From the NCBI GenBank assembly GCA_037501455.1, contig CM074855.1:36985001-37049000 (forward strand): a DNA stretch of 64,000 nt, in the 5' to 3' direction. Made by a program: the position numbers and the translations under genes. The notes beneath the pieces were generated by a model. The model was not told where the DNA came from. It made no database searches and saw only the letters and a list, made by a program, of their open reading frames with translations. Of the stretch, positions 12,441 to 24,785 are shown in pieces; position 1 is the stretch's first letter, and the number at the start of each line of letters is the position of its first letter. This stretch comes from Lantana camara. Lineage: Eukaryota; Streptophyta; Magnoliopsida; Lamiales; Verbenaceae.

Positions 12441-14548
12441 TGTAACACCCCGACTTTTCAAAACGCTCAGGTATGAATTATGTGATAATTACGTGCGCAT
12501 TCAATTTATTTTAATTATGTTATTAAGTGTTTATTTTATTATTATATGAAATTATGAAATACTTGAATTAATTGAAAATATTTGAATTTGAATTTATATG
12601 AATTTTGAACTATTTGCGCCTGAATGAATTGTTTGCTTACCGTTTCTACGTGAAATGAATTCGGAATTTGGTCGATATTTAATATGTTGGACTTATATGT
12701 GTTATGAATATGGATATATGCTCGTTTCATATTTTTCGGATTCGTTTGATTGAGTTTTGGAATTTATTTTGATTTTGGAATCCAAAACGGGGGCTAACGA
12801 GCAATTAGCGCACCATTGGTTCCTTATTTGATATCTTGAGCTAGGAAACTTGGATTCGAGTTTCGTCAACTTCGTTGAAGTCCTATCAAAAATTTGAGTT
12901 GGATGAACTTAGCCTTAAAATTTTCTAATACCATTTGAGCCTCCGAAATTTAACCGAAACAGGCAACGGACGCCAAAACTGCCGCCTTTTACTAAAAGAG
13001 CCATATGTCATTCAAACCTTGAGCAAATTAACCTTGGTTAGATCCCTTGGAACCCTAACTCAACCCCCTAGCTGCTCTTACTCACCCTAACCGAACCAAA
13101 CCTTCTCACTTGGAGAAATTCAGCCAAACCTCTCCTGCTTTCCAGTCTTTCCCGTTGCTCTTGCCAACCTTGGAGATTCAAGATCAAATCTCCTCCAAAC
13201 TTCATCCAATCCACAAGGTAAGCTTAGGGTTGTAATATACATTCATTATGTGTCATTTAGATCCATTCATCCCCAATTTTGAGCATGCTTTCATGAGTTT
13301 TGGAGAAGAAGATGAAATAGTTAGGTTATGGATACATAGGTTGATCTCTTTCATTTCTTGACGAATTTGGTTGATTCAAAGCATGAACATGATTTTCTTG
13401 ACCCCTTCTTTACATTTATGGCGATGTATTATGTGGTAGTTGAAGCATTCATGAGTTTCCATTAATGGAGTTTTGAAGAAAATTCATGAAATGATCATCC
13501 ATACCTTCATCTCACGTCGATCACTCTTGGGAGCCGGTTTGTATGTTGTTTTAGAGTTGTTTCCTTGCATATCTGTGATCATTTCCTAGCTGAACTTGTT
13601 GGTGAAGTTGTGCTTGGGTTCTGCTCTGTTTCGTTGCATTTCTGCTGCTGTTACAGGTCGGTCGCGGCCGCGATCGAACCATGAAGGAAAATGGTATCGG
13701 CCGCGACCGTCTCACGTCTTTGTTGCATTGTCTCTCAGGTCGTGCCCGAGACCTGAATCTTGTGCATTTCTAGTCGTGGCCAACACCCAAAATTTTCCAT
13801 GTTTCAAGTTCTTGGAAAAATTGATCAAAATTCCGGAAATTGCATGGGTAGCGGCCGCTACCATTTCATGAAAGAAATGGGACGCGCCCGCGACCCTCAC
13901 ATTTACTGCATGAAATTTCAGATTTTAAACATTATTTGCATGGCTTCTTTGGCTTGATCTTAGTTCATTCACTTCATTAACATGTCATATATTGTGTTAT
14001 CTTATGTGTTGTGAAGTTCTGTGATTTTTCATTGAATATTTTCCGAGATATGCTTTAACGTGTCTTTTTGCTCCTAAGGTGTGCATGCATGGATTTTGCT
14101 CTTATATTTGAACCCTAATGACTATGTATTCCTTATTTTATACCTTGTATGATATGTATACATGAGATGCTACCTGTTATGATCGTTATTTGAATTCTTT
14201 GAAGTGATTTGGTATGGAATATGGAAGTAATGAACTTAAATGGAATTGATTGATTCTTGAAATGAATGAAGTGAAAGTTTATATGTCTTTCAGATGTTAA
14301 TCGTGCATATGAACGTGTTCATTACATTATATCATCTTTTCTGCATTCATATCATGATCATTCCATTGCCGAGCATCTTATTTGGTCATTTTGAGTCTCA
14401 CTTCACCTTTCTTGCACAGATTTTGATCCTGTTGGAGACGAGGCCGATCCGTGAGACTTCTGTGCTCTCTTTTGTCGGTTTAAGGTGGGTTTCTCTACGA
14501 TTTAGATAAAATGACCCAATATACCATTATGTGCAAAGTTTAAGCCAA

Positions 14549-14590
<42 letters not shown>

Positions 14591-15641
14591 AGTCATTTTC
14601 GGGTAAATGATTTTGAACATAAACCCTTTTTCTTGTAATACCCTACCGATTGTTTTGGCGAGACCATGATTGATTGCACTGATTGGGGCCCGGGGTCTTG
14701 GTGTGAGTGGCTATCCGAGGAGGCATGGGCTGACGGTGATCCCTCACATTAGTCCCTACCAAACTACGTTGATACCGGCCCTCGCTAGGAGATTGGCGGG
14801 GAATGGGAGTTGAGCGCCATCTGGGGAGTCATGTAACCCCTTTTGGTCATTGATTGGGTGGCCGGGTCTTACAAACCCGTCCACCACCCGGAGGAAGAAG
14901 GTGTATAGGACCGATTGACTAGAATCGATTGATTGTGCACAAAAGAATGATATGCATGAAAAGAAATAAAGAATGAACGATTAATGAACTACACAAGGTG
15001 TTGGTTGGAGATAATGCGTGCCTACTCGCCGGGCCACGAATGACCTATTGTCAATTGATTGTTATAATCCCTTTTGATGATTTCTTTATCTCACCCACTT
15101 GGGAATTGCTTCTAAAACCTCATTTGGGATTATAACTTGCATGTGATTGTTTAAATACCATTGTATACTATACTTATGCCTGTTTTTATACCCACCAATC
15201 CCTTTTGGACTGAACCCGTTTGGTTTTCAGTTGTTTGTGCAGGTGTCAGGGAGCTAGGCGGGAATTCAAGTCGTTAGGTTTTGCATTCGTCTCTAGCTCT
15301 TGTATTTTGGTCTTACACTTGCATACTTCTATTTCTGATTTTGTATATGCTTTAGGACTGGAGCGTTTATGTTTTGAGCCGCGTTGGCTTGTGAATTTTG
15401 TATATGAAATATTATATTTTTGGAGCTTGGATGCTCATGGCATGTATATATGATATATGATCAGTTACTGCTTCCGCTTTAAGGTTTTGCTCTGATTTAT
15501 GGTTTCAGGGTTAGTCCCGCCTAGCTTAGTGTGTGTGTGTATCCCCGTCCGCAGTGACTTAGCTCGTGTATGGATTATCCATTTCATATACGGGTCGGGT
15601 CTCGGTGTAGGGGATGTGATACCTTGTGCTCGGGTGCTACA
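12441..15641 (+). mobile_element. Solo LTR of a gypsy-type element (3201 bp), TSD TGACA
   Basis: Runs from TGTAACACCCCGAC to CGGGTGCTACA and is flanked by the 5-bp direct repeat TGACA at 12436-12440 and 15642-15646. No primer-binding site, polypurine tract or coding region is attached, so it is a solo LTR left by LTR-LTR recombination. It carries its own version of the palindrome cluster (13659-13895, cores such as GTAGCGGCCGCTAC), an (AT)n microsatellite (about 14550-14589) and the shared blocks GGCTGACGG (about 14728), CGGAGGAAGAAGG (about 14889) and ACTCGCCGGGCC (about 15024). It lies inside the old copia remnant. Confidence 0.93.
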
Positions 15642-15646
15642 TGACA

Positions 15647-16992
15647 AGTCACTTCTAAAATCCTTAAAAATCTTTATATATTTACTCCGTTTAAGTCCAG
15701 TTTCATCAACATAAGTTGAACTGGTATTACTTGGATAAACCCCCACATTTCTCATTCTTTTCAAGTGATCAAAATTGGAACTAGATGTAGGGACTAACCC
15801 CCACATTAGTCATCCAATCAACATGATCCCGAAAGAAACTAAATGATAGGGACCCCCACATTTGTCATCCTTTCCAAATTATCAGGAACGAAACTAGATG
15901 TAAGAAAAACTAAACTATTATAATTCCAAGTTCTTTGGAATCAGATTTGAATATATAGTCCTTTTTACAGAAACACAATTTAAATCATTTGAATCCTTCT
16001 TCCATGTACTAGAACTTTCAACATTAATACCAACGAAGTCACTATCTCAACTTTATACCAAATACCAGAATTTACATACTCAAATCTTATTTAAGCAAAC
16101 TGTAACATGAAAGCACTTGCCCATAAAGTTTCATAACGAGAAATTATAACTTTATTTAGTTGAAAAGAAAACTTAATACCATCTTCAACAACCATTGAAC
16201 CAATAGTGATGTTCCTCCGAATTGTTGGGATGTGCTGCATTCATACTGGTGACAGAAATGCAGCCCAAAGGGAACAACAAGTCAATACATCCAATCAAAC
16301 AAACTCGAGCAATACTGGAATTTCTCATGTTTATCAATTGGTTAATAGACCACAAACAAATGTTTATCAACACAAACATGCACATTTGTTCCAATGTCTA
16401 TAAGTCAATCGAATGGTTCATAAATGGTTAAGATGTCAACTTCCAAAGATACAAACTCGTCACGGGTATCATGAGTTTCAACTTCCCCAGCTTCACTTAA
16501 AACCATATTGACCACAGTGAAAGTTCCAGTGGATTCAGATCTGGAATTTGCTTTCTCAGAGTGAGACTCCTTAGCACAAAACTAATCAAACCACACTTCC
16601 AACATATTTTGGTTTCCTTGTTTCTTTTGAACTTTGGCCTTGCCATTATTGAAAGCTTTAAAGTTTGAGTTAACAAAATTCCACTCCTGGTATTTCTGCT
16701 CAACAGTCAAAATAGTTTCATTTGACTTTTACCAGTCTGGTACCACATGAAACTCACTGGTTTTTGGATCAGACTCAATTGGCACAGATTTATACCTTTG
16801 GAACATCATTTTACGGACATCCACATTTTCATTTGTTGTTGCCAACGTTTGAAAAACTTGACTCATAGACCTTCCAAGTGAATCAACCAGGTCTCCTTTG
16901 GATCTTATTACCGTACTTAGAGACAGAATCACAAACTCAAGTTGACATGATATGTATAAAAGCAACTAAAGATAAGAATACTTCTTTAAGAT
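15647..16992 (-). pseudogene. Old Ty1/copia remnant: gag, protease and pre-integrase
   Basis: Minus-strand reading gives a mostly open stretch (16729-16965, then on to about 16400) with a gag-like polar sequence rich in K, E and S. It is followed by LIDIGTNVHVCVDKHLF (about 16350-16405), a decayed copia protease motif (usual form DSGA/DTG then HVC), and NSSIARVCLIGCIDL, typical of the segment leading into the pre-integrase region. At least three in-frame stops are visible. The order gag-protease here and RNase H at 11.8-12.2 kb fits one minus-strand copia element. 15647-16100 holds no recognisable domain. Confidence 0.65.
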
Positions 16993-17969
16993 TGTTGGAA
17001 ATCGGTTTTGTGGTAGTACCGGATTATCAAATATAATAGATAATCAACTATGCAATATACATAAGATGTACAACATGGATAAGTGATTCGGAACATAACT
17101 GCCAAATCATATTAAAATGTACCAATATAAGTACTAATAACACGTAGATCTAACTTATCAATTGTGATATAGTTCCTTTAGTCAATGGACCCAACATATT
17201 TATTAGGATATTAGAACCATCATTACAAAGATTCCTATGAGTACAAGTACCAAAATATCAAAATCAACGTAAATACCAGCGAATATATTAACCATGATAT
17301 AGGTACCAACAATATGGAGAATCTTATGAAGATAAGTACCAGTAATGTACCACAAACATATTCACATGACAATGAAAATCAGAACAATACTATAAAGTAA
17401 ACCTAGAGACTTATCGTTTGTTATGACTGAATCGACTGCAAAAGTCGTCTTTCCTTAAAGAAGTATTCGCCCCACTACCGGTGCGTTGGGTTACCGCGAT
17501 GCTCCTTCCAGGATTAGACATTCCAGAGATTTTCGAATCACAGATACGCACGATCTCAGAAGAATATCACTTCGACCACTAAAAGGCTCTTATGAGAGAG
17601 TGTGGTGTCTGGTTAGTACTTCAGAAAACGTGCTCTGTGTGTGGAAGTTTATCTTCTTGACTGAACTCACAAGTACCAGTGCATGTGTGTTTCGTACTAG
17701 AGTGTATTTTCAGTGCCAAACCAGAAATCTAACTAGACTTCTAACTCTTTCTAATTCACCACATTTTACATACTTGTCTCTCTATTTCTCTCTCTCTCTC
17801 TCTCTCTCTCATTTTCTGAGATCTGGAACTTAGTAGTTATAGAGGAGAAACCATAACACAAGTGACCATTGATTGCCTTATTTATGGCAGCCCATAAACC
17901 TTACAATTAAGATAATCATAATGATGAAATAAGGTTACAAAACATCTAGAACATTTTTGACCAGATACC
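16993..17969 (-). repeat. Old copia 5' LTR, inner part
   Basis: On the minus strand this stretch would end in ...CCGATTTCCAACA at 16993, just upstream of the gag remnant. It contains a TATA-like CATAAATAAGG (about 17878-17888) followed by a CT-rich leader with a (CT)n tract (17781-17811). It looks like the R/U5 and promoter part of a copia LTR, continued at 38790-38893 beyond the gypsy insertion. No second copy is available for proof, and no primer-binding site was recognised. Confidence 0.5.
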
Positions 17970-20931
17970 TATAATGCCCGAGTGCGAGACGTCACATCCC
18001 CCGCACCATGACCCGACCCGTATACAAAATGGATTTCCATACACGTGCCGAATCATAGCGAACGGAGACATACACACTCGCTAAGCCAGGCGGGACTAGC
18101 CTATAACTTAAACCCCAACAACAATCAAAGTAACAACAGAGCAATAGAAAAGCGGAAGCAATCATTCATATAATATATATTGAGCTAGATGCTTTAGGTA
18201 CCAACATGTAATTCATATATTGAGCTATACGCTCTATGCACCAATATTTCATGTAAGATACATATAGGTACCAATTACAAGTACGCTCCATACATTTAAA
18301 ATCCAAAATGAACAAAAATGCAATCATATGCGTGTAAAGGAAAGGCTAGACACGATCCAAGACTCTCCCTGACTGGTATCCTGCTTAGCATCCCCCTTCC
18401 TGTAAAAACAACTGAAACAACTCCGGGTTCAGTCTTAGACAGACTGGTGGGTATAAAAAGATAGGCATAATATCATAATATCGCGGAATTGAAACACATA
18501 CATGCAAGTTATAATCCTTATTGGAGGTTTTGAATCCTTTTTCCCAAGTGGGAAAAATAAATACAACGAATAGGATTATAACCATTCATTTCGTTCATTA
18601 GGTCATTGATAGCCCAGCGAGAGGGCGTGCATTATCTCCAACCACCACCTCGTGTAATACATTATTCATTCATTTATTCATTCATTCATTCATACATTAC
18701 ATTCTTTCGTGCACATACATTAGAACATTCATTCGTTCATTCATATACTCCTTTTTCCTCCGGGTAGGGAATGGGTTTGCAAGGCCCGAACCCTCATTCA
18801 TTAATGCTAGAGGGGTACATGAATCCCCAAAAGCGCGGGACCCCTTTCATTCACCAATCTCCTAGTGAAATCCAGGTTGCCGAAATTGTTGGAACAAGTA
18901 TAAATGGATTCCCGTCAGCCCATGCTTCCCCGGTTCACCATTACACTAAGTCCCGGGCCCTCATTCATTGTGATCACTCAATCATTACTTGCCAAAACAT
19001 TTGGTAGGATATTCAAGAAAAAGGCTTTCGTTTAAAACATTTGCTCATTAAAACTTGGTATAAATACCTATATAGGGTTTTGGCCAAAATCTTGCACATT
19101 AGGTGTTCGGGGTCATATTGTTATCTAATAGAAGAAAAACCCACCTGATAGCCAAAAGAACCCCGACAAGCTCTCACTGCCCGCCCTCGTCACCCACTGG
19201 ATCAAGATCTGTGTGACAAAGGTAGTGTGAGACTCAATCATGACCACATTAGACGCTCGGCTAAGAAATGACATGCTATGGAATGCTTAAAATGCGATAA
19301 TATGTTCAATTATGGTCATGAATGTCATAGAATCCAATTTAAACACATAATTCAACAAGTTTTGTTCAATATACGGTAAAACCGTATTCATTCCCGTTCA
19401 TATCGTTCATACTTTCATACTTTCATTCATATGGTCACCAATAGCATATATCAATCATACAACATAGCTTTAATACAATCACGTTACATATAATTCACAA
19501 TTACGAGCAATAAACGCAAAACATGCAATAAAAGAGTTCCCCCAAAGCTGCCATTTCAAATGACACGGCCGTCTTGAGTTTTCAAAGGAAACGGACACGG
19601 CCGTGTCCGAGGTTTAAAATTAGAAAAATTCAAAGTCGAGGGCTTGACACGGCCGTGTTGAGTTTTCAAAGCGTTTGGACAAGGCCGTGTCCGAGATTAA
19701 ATTCAGAAAAAATTCGAAGTCGAGAGCCCAACACGGCCGTGTCAGCTCATCGTTTTGCCAAGAAAAACAGAGCAGAAGCTCTGTTTCTCGAGGGAAAAAC
19801 TTGCAAAAACAGGGGCAGCCATAAGGAAGCTCTTATACACTCTTAGACATGTATTCAAGTCATATAATTCACATATAACATGCAATCCAATCATATGTGC
19901 AAGAATTCACACCCAAAGTTGGCAAAAGATCACCCAAGAACAAGCTTTCATCCATGGAAGCTTCAAGCTCCATTAATGGCACATCATGTAATACACAACC
20001 AACATGAAATCCAAGCATATAAAAATGACAAGGAAGTTACAAGGATCATTTTTCATGCATCAACTTTCACTTAGAAGCAAGGAAAGACATGGAACCAAGA
20101 ATTCATATCATTTGATTCATTCAAGCTTTTTCTCATAACACATGATTCCCCAACTCATACCAAGATATAATCGGAAGAAAATGGAGAGGAGAAGGAGAGA
20201 AAAACAATCCATACCTTACCTTGGAAGAAGATTGGATGAAAGTTGATCTTGAGCTTAGGGTTTGGATGATCATCTATGGAGGGTTTTGGAGCTTCTCTTT
20301 TCTCTCTTGGATGATGAATTGATCGATCAAAATGGCAATCAAGGAGAGAAATGCTGATATTTAGTGGAGAAATGGGTAGGATTCGGGTCGGTCCAAGTCC
20401 AGTTCGATTAGTAAACGGTTCAAACAAGTTATAATGTCGAGGTTGTGAAAAGATTCGTTGTCGAAGGTTCAAACGGTATCGAAAAGATACAAGGCTGAGT
20501 TTAATGGATAGGTAACGTCGAAACAAGTTCAACACCGGTTACGGATCTCGATTTCGAGGTCCGGAGCTCAAGATGTCGCGAAAACCGTTCAGAGTTGCCT
20601 ATATACAAATAGGTCCCTAAACTTTCAAAAAGTGGAAATTAAGCCCAAACTCAATTTCGAATTGAGTCCAAACCATTCAAATAAGTTGCAATCAAGTCCA
20701 CGAATTACACGAAACACGTAATTTCATGCAATTAACACCGAATTCACAAAAGTCACATTCTCACAAATTCATTCATATATTCATAACTCAAATTAGAATT
20801 CTTATAAAATTTAAACAATTAAATCAAATTAGAACGAAATTCAATTAATAAAACAAGATATAAAATCACATAATTAAATGTAAATGCGCACGTAACTCTT
20901 ACCTGCACGTGTGAAAACACGGGGCGTTACA
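17970..20931 (-). repeat. 3' LTR of gypsy element
   Basis: 2962 bp, closely similar to 35792-38784. Its outer terminus has decayed from TGTAAC to TATAAT, and it lacks one 32-bp palindrome unit present in the other LTR at about 37562-37594. Palindrome cluster with ACACGGCCGTGT cores at 19562-19745; shared LTR blocks near 18720-18960. An (ATTC)n stretch lies at 18662-18693. Confidence 0.94.
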
Positions 20932-20946
20932 ACCTCTCCCCCTTAA
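20932..20946 (-). other. Polypurine tract of gypsy element
   Basis: Minus strand TTAAGGGGGAGAGGT directly upstream of the 3' LTR start (TGTAACGCCCC on the minus strand). Confidence 0.88.
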
Positions 20947-20965
20947 AGAGAATCCGTCCTCGGAT

Positions 20966-21262
20966 TCATTGCTCGGTCGGAAACAATTCGGGATAGAACT
21001 TCTTCATTTTCTCTTCCATTTCCCACGTAGCTTCTTCCGTCTTATCACTTCTCCATAATACTTTCACTAAGTGAAACCGTCTATTTCGAAGTTCTTGAAA
21101 TTTCTGATCTAGAATCTTAACTGGTTTCTGAACAAAAGTGAGATTCAGTTCAAGCTCAACCTCTTCAACCGTTATGATCACAGATTCATCGGGGTAGTAC
21201 TTCTGAAGTTGTGATACATGGAAGACATTGTGAATACCCGTTAAACTTGGAGGCAAATCCAA
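20966..21262 (-). pseudogene. Gypsy pol C-terminus with chromodomain-like tail
   Basis: A 98-residue open stretch containing SLTGIHNVFHVSQLQKYYPD, the integrase C-terminal landmark of plant gypsy elements, and ending in VKVLWRSDKTEEATWEMEEK, a chromodomain-like tail as in chromoviruses. It is separated from the integrase body by a one-base deletion at about 21265-21270 and by stop codons at about 21362 and 21427, so it is not translated as part of the polyprotein. Confidence 0.88.
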
Positions 21263-22816
21263 TCTATAGTTGTATCTCCGATTCTCTCTAAAATTTCATA
21301 AGGTCCCAAATATCGGGGATTCAACTTTCCTCCTTATCCAATTCGGGTAAATCCTTTCCGGGGTGAAGCTTTCAGGAATACCCTATCCCCAACTTCAAAT
21401 TCAAGATCTTTCCTTCGCTTATCTGCCTAACTTTTCTGTCGATCTTGAGCTACCTTCATCCGTTGTCGGATAATTTGAACCTTTTCAATAGCATCTTGAA
21501 TAGCTTTGGAAGGTTTATCTTTCCTTTCACCTCTTTGTACCCCTTCTTGCTTACTCCACTTCCATTCTTCCAAATCGAAAAACAACGGGGATCGACACTT
21601 TCTTCCATAAACAAACTCATACGGTACCATTTCTATAGAAGCTTGGTAATTGTTATTGTAGGCAAACTCAATTAAGGGCAATTGTTCATTCCATGAACTC
21701 GAGAAATCCAACGCACACGCCCTTAACATATCCTCAAGATATCTGATTAACCTTTCAGATTGCCCATCCGTCTGTGGATGAAAAGCTGTACTGAACTGAA
21801 GCTTAGTTCCCAAACACTTCTGTAACTCTTGCCAGAACTTGGAAGTGAATCTTGGATCCTTGTCTGAAACAATACTAGCTGGCACTCCATGTAACCGAAC
21901 AACCTCATCACAATACCTCTTAGCCAACTTACCTATCTTATCTGACATCCGAACTGCAAGAAAATGTGCTGACTTGGTTAACCTGTCCACGATTACCCAA
22001 ATTCCATCGAATCCACCTTTCACTCTAGGTAAACCCGATACAAAATCCATTGCTATCTGTTCCCATTTCCATTCTGGAATAGGTAGTGGCTGCAACAATC
22101 CTGACGGCTTCTGATGCTCAGCTTTCACTAGCTGACAAGTCAGACAATGTTTCACATAATTCACTACGTCTCTCTTCAACCCGTTCCACCAATAATACTG
22201 TTTCAAGTCCCGATACATCTTGTTTCCCCCAGGATGTACCGAATACACAGTTTTATGAGCTTCCTCCAAAATAGCTCTTCTCAATTCCGTTGGAACTACC
22301 ACTCTGTTCTTAAATCGAAAGATTCCCGTATCATCGAATCCAAACGGACACTCAGAGTCTGATCGAGCCTTTTCAATCAACTTCTGAATCTCAACAACCG
22401 TCCGTTGTGCCTCAAATATCTGTTGTCTTAACTCTGGACGTACTGAGATGTTACTAATACGAGCCTTTATCTTAACCAATTCCATTGGTTGTCCAATATT
22501 TACCTTCAGATTGGATACACTAGCCTTCCTGCTCAATGCATCCACTACCACATTAGCTTTACCCGGGTGATACTTAATCACACAATCATAATCCTCGAGA
22601 GTCTCCATCCACCTTCGTTGCCTTGTATTCAACTCCTTCTGATAGAATAAGTACTGAAGACTCTTATGATCGGTGAAAATCTCAAAAGAAGTTCCATACA
22701 AATAATGTCTCCACTTCCCTAAGCAAAAATCACCGCTACAAGTTCAAGGTCGTGAGTGGGATAATTCTTCTCATGCTCTTTCAATTTCCTAGAGGCATAA
22801 GCAATTACTCTCCCAC
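21263..22816 (-). pseudogene. Gypsy pol: end of RNase H, integrase (broken)
   Basis: The main open part (21427-22701) carries the RNase H end ([26 protein letters not shown]), then integrase: the HHCC zinc finger region ([15 protein letters not shown] then [11 protein letters not shown]) and the catalytic D-D-E core, including [30 protein letters not shown] and [11 protein letters not shown]. Upstream, a one-base deletion at about 22721 breaks the link to the residues encoded up to the copia insertion. Downstream, TAG at 21427-21429 replaces a Tyr codon and a further TAA sits near 21362. The catalytic core itself looks complete, but the frame is dead in four places. Confidence 0.92.
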
Positions 22817-23968
22817 TCTGCTGTTAGGAATAGTGCCCTAGAAAGCCGATTGTATATCCGCTTTGTGCTTTTCCTTATTGTAATCACAGACAATCTTTGA
22901 ATGAAATAACGAATTGAGGCAACACTTCTTTATATGCTCTTGTTTGGTATGCGTTTACTTTAGCTGTGCATGTATGAGAACTCCCCTAATCCTGATGACT
23001 TTAGGACTCTACCATTTAGGTAAAATGGTTCATGAAACGAGCCCTATATCACATAACTCATGATTAGTAAAATACTCCAAGCCGATGAGTCCTACAGACA
23101 GTGGGAGTGTCAACCTGACTCCTCTAAGGCTTGCTTGTGGGATCACGCCCTTAAGAAGGACCACCTTATTTCATGGAGGTGGAAACTGTATAGTTGATAC
23201 GTGCGTGATATATGAGGGTGCTTGCTTTAATAAGTAAGTTCACTGAGGTGCCCCGTGTGAGAACATTCCTAAATGGGAAAGGAAGTTTCTATTTCAGGAA
23301 ATGGAAACTTCCAGATTAGGAAATATCTCACGAGTCATTGATTTGATTAATTGATCCTTAGACTTGAGGTTCCATGTTACTTTATGAGTTAACTCTGTAG
23401 TCTTTGGTATAAGCTTTAAAGGGTGTCGCCTTAGACAACTGATTCAAGGCTTATGCTGGGGCTGCACAAGTGATTCATGAAAGTAAATGAGAATCAAGAA
23501 AGGACCTACACTTGCATATGCAAGGTGATCCCTTATTGTGTAAGTCATTCATATGCCATATGGAGTCCTTGGCCAAGGCAGTAGATCAAGACATCAAGAA
23601 AAGGGTTTCTTGGATTGAGATCAAATGGATATGAAATGCACTTAGCTTTAAGACCGGATTGTTAGGGTTCTGATTATTCCCTTGCCCTAGATCTTGGTTG
23701 AGAGATAGTAAGTAGGAGGATTGTATCTCACATGAATCAATGACTTAAAGGTTCTGTCGAATCCGAACATTCCAATTTAGCTAGGGGTTAAACACCTGTT
23801 GCTAGACTATGGTCGTTTAATCTGTGGACTGATTAATTAATCAGTGAATTAATTAACTAGGGTCACTGCTAATTGAATTGAGAACCTAGAGGGTCACACA
23901 CAACAACTTGGTTACATGAGTTGAGGCTTGAAAATGATTAAACGAGTTAATCGGGCCAAGAGGGTTCC

Positions 23969-24040
23969 ACACGTGCGAAGTCACACGTGTGGCTCACGTA
24001 AGTGACACGTGTCACTGTGACACGTGTCACACACGTGTGT
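23969..24040 (+). promoter_or_regulatory. CACGTG/ACACGTGT cluster in copia LTR
   Basis: Within about 70 bp there are several overlapping G-box/ABRE-like ACGTG cores, including the palindromes AGTGACACGTGTCACT (24001-24016) and GTGACACGTGTCAC (24017-24030), followed by an (AT)n run. It lies about 340-410 bp upstream of the TATA box, where a U3 enhancer would be expected. bZIP/bHLH binding is an inference from the core motif. Confidence 0.6.
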
Positions 24041-24377
24041 ATATATATATATATTATATATATATTAAATAATTAATTAGTTAATTATTTAATAGACTTT
24101 GGTTTAATTTTGAATTAAAAAGAAAGTCTAATTTTGGAGAAAATAATCTAGTTAATTAATTACGAATTAATTAATTAGATAAAGATAAGTTATTTATTTT
24201 ATAATAAATAAGGTATAAAATTATCCAAAAATAGTTTGGATATTTTTAGCTCTCTTAAAAGTTGACTTGAATTAGAATTCAAAGTCAAAGTTGGAAAATA
24301 CTTGATGATCAAGTAATAGGAGAGAGGGACCAAAATCCTAGCCCATAAAGGACTAGGAATTTCGGCACCCCCCTCCC

Positions 24378-24385
24378 TATAAATA
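24378..24385 (+). promoter_or_regulatory. TATA box of copia LTR
   Basis: TATAAATA in the context CTCCCTATAAATAGGGG, an archetypal plant TATA box; transcription would start about 30 bp downstream. The 3' LTR has the same sequence at 32544-32551. Confidence 0.75.
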
Positions 24386-24772
24386 GGGGAGCTCGAGCTC
24401 CTTATGGAGCTAATTGACAATTCTTGGTTCATGTGTTGAACACCTTCCTTTCTCCAAGATTAAATTAAACCCTAGGTTAAGCCTAAACACTAACTAGAGA
24501 ACTAGCATCCTTACTAGTTAGATTGTGATCAAGTTGGTGGACTTTCTCTAGAGACTTCAAGTTAGAAGTTTGAAGATTCGAGCTTTACCAAGGAGAGGGG
24601 ATCAAGCCGCGAGAAGAGCGTTCTTAGGTGGCTTGAAACGCTTCAAGAAAGAATAAAAGAAAAGTAAGTTTTCTATCTTTACGAATTTTGTTACACGATT
24701 GCGAGTTCAAGGTCCTTTTGTTGGGAAAATTTTTTAAATTCCGCTGTTTTCTGATTCGTGTTTTCCAACAAG

Positions 24773-24785
24773 TGGTATCAGAGCC
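24773..24785 (+). other. Primer-binding site of copia element
   Basis: TGGTATCAGAGCC two bases after the 5' LTR; initiator Met tRNA type. Confidence 0.92.

Larger units (their letters stand above)
22822..24770 (+). repeat. 5' LTR of copia element
   Basis: TGTTAGGAAT...TTTTCCAACA, 1949 bp, paired with 30988-32936. It contains a CACGTG-rich promoter-like cluster (23969-24040) and a TATA box. Confidence 0.97.

Noticed and set aside
17486..17833. 115-codon plus-strand ORF
   Set aside because: It covers an LTR-like promoter/leader and ends in a (CT)n tract translated as Ser-Leu repeats; no protein features.
19574..19976. Plus-strand ORFs in the gypsy LTRs, repeated at 37392-37829
   Set aside because: Both are the same LTR sequence; the peptides are translations of the ACACGGCCGTGTC palindromes (TRPCPR-like repeats), not a protein family.
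24199..24432. 77-codon minus ORF present twice (also 32365-32598)
   Set aside because: It is simply the two copia LTRs; the duplication reflects LTR identity, not a gene family.
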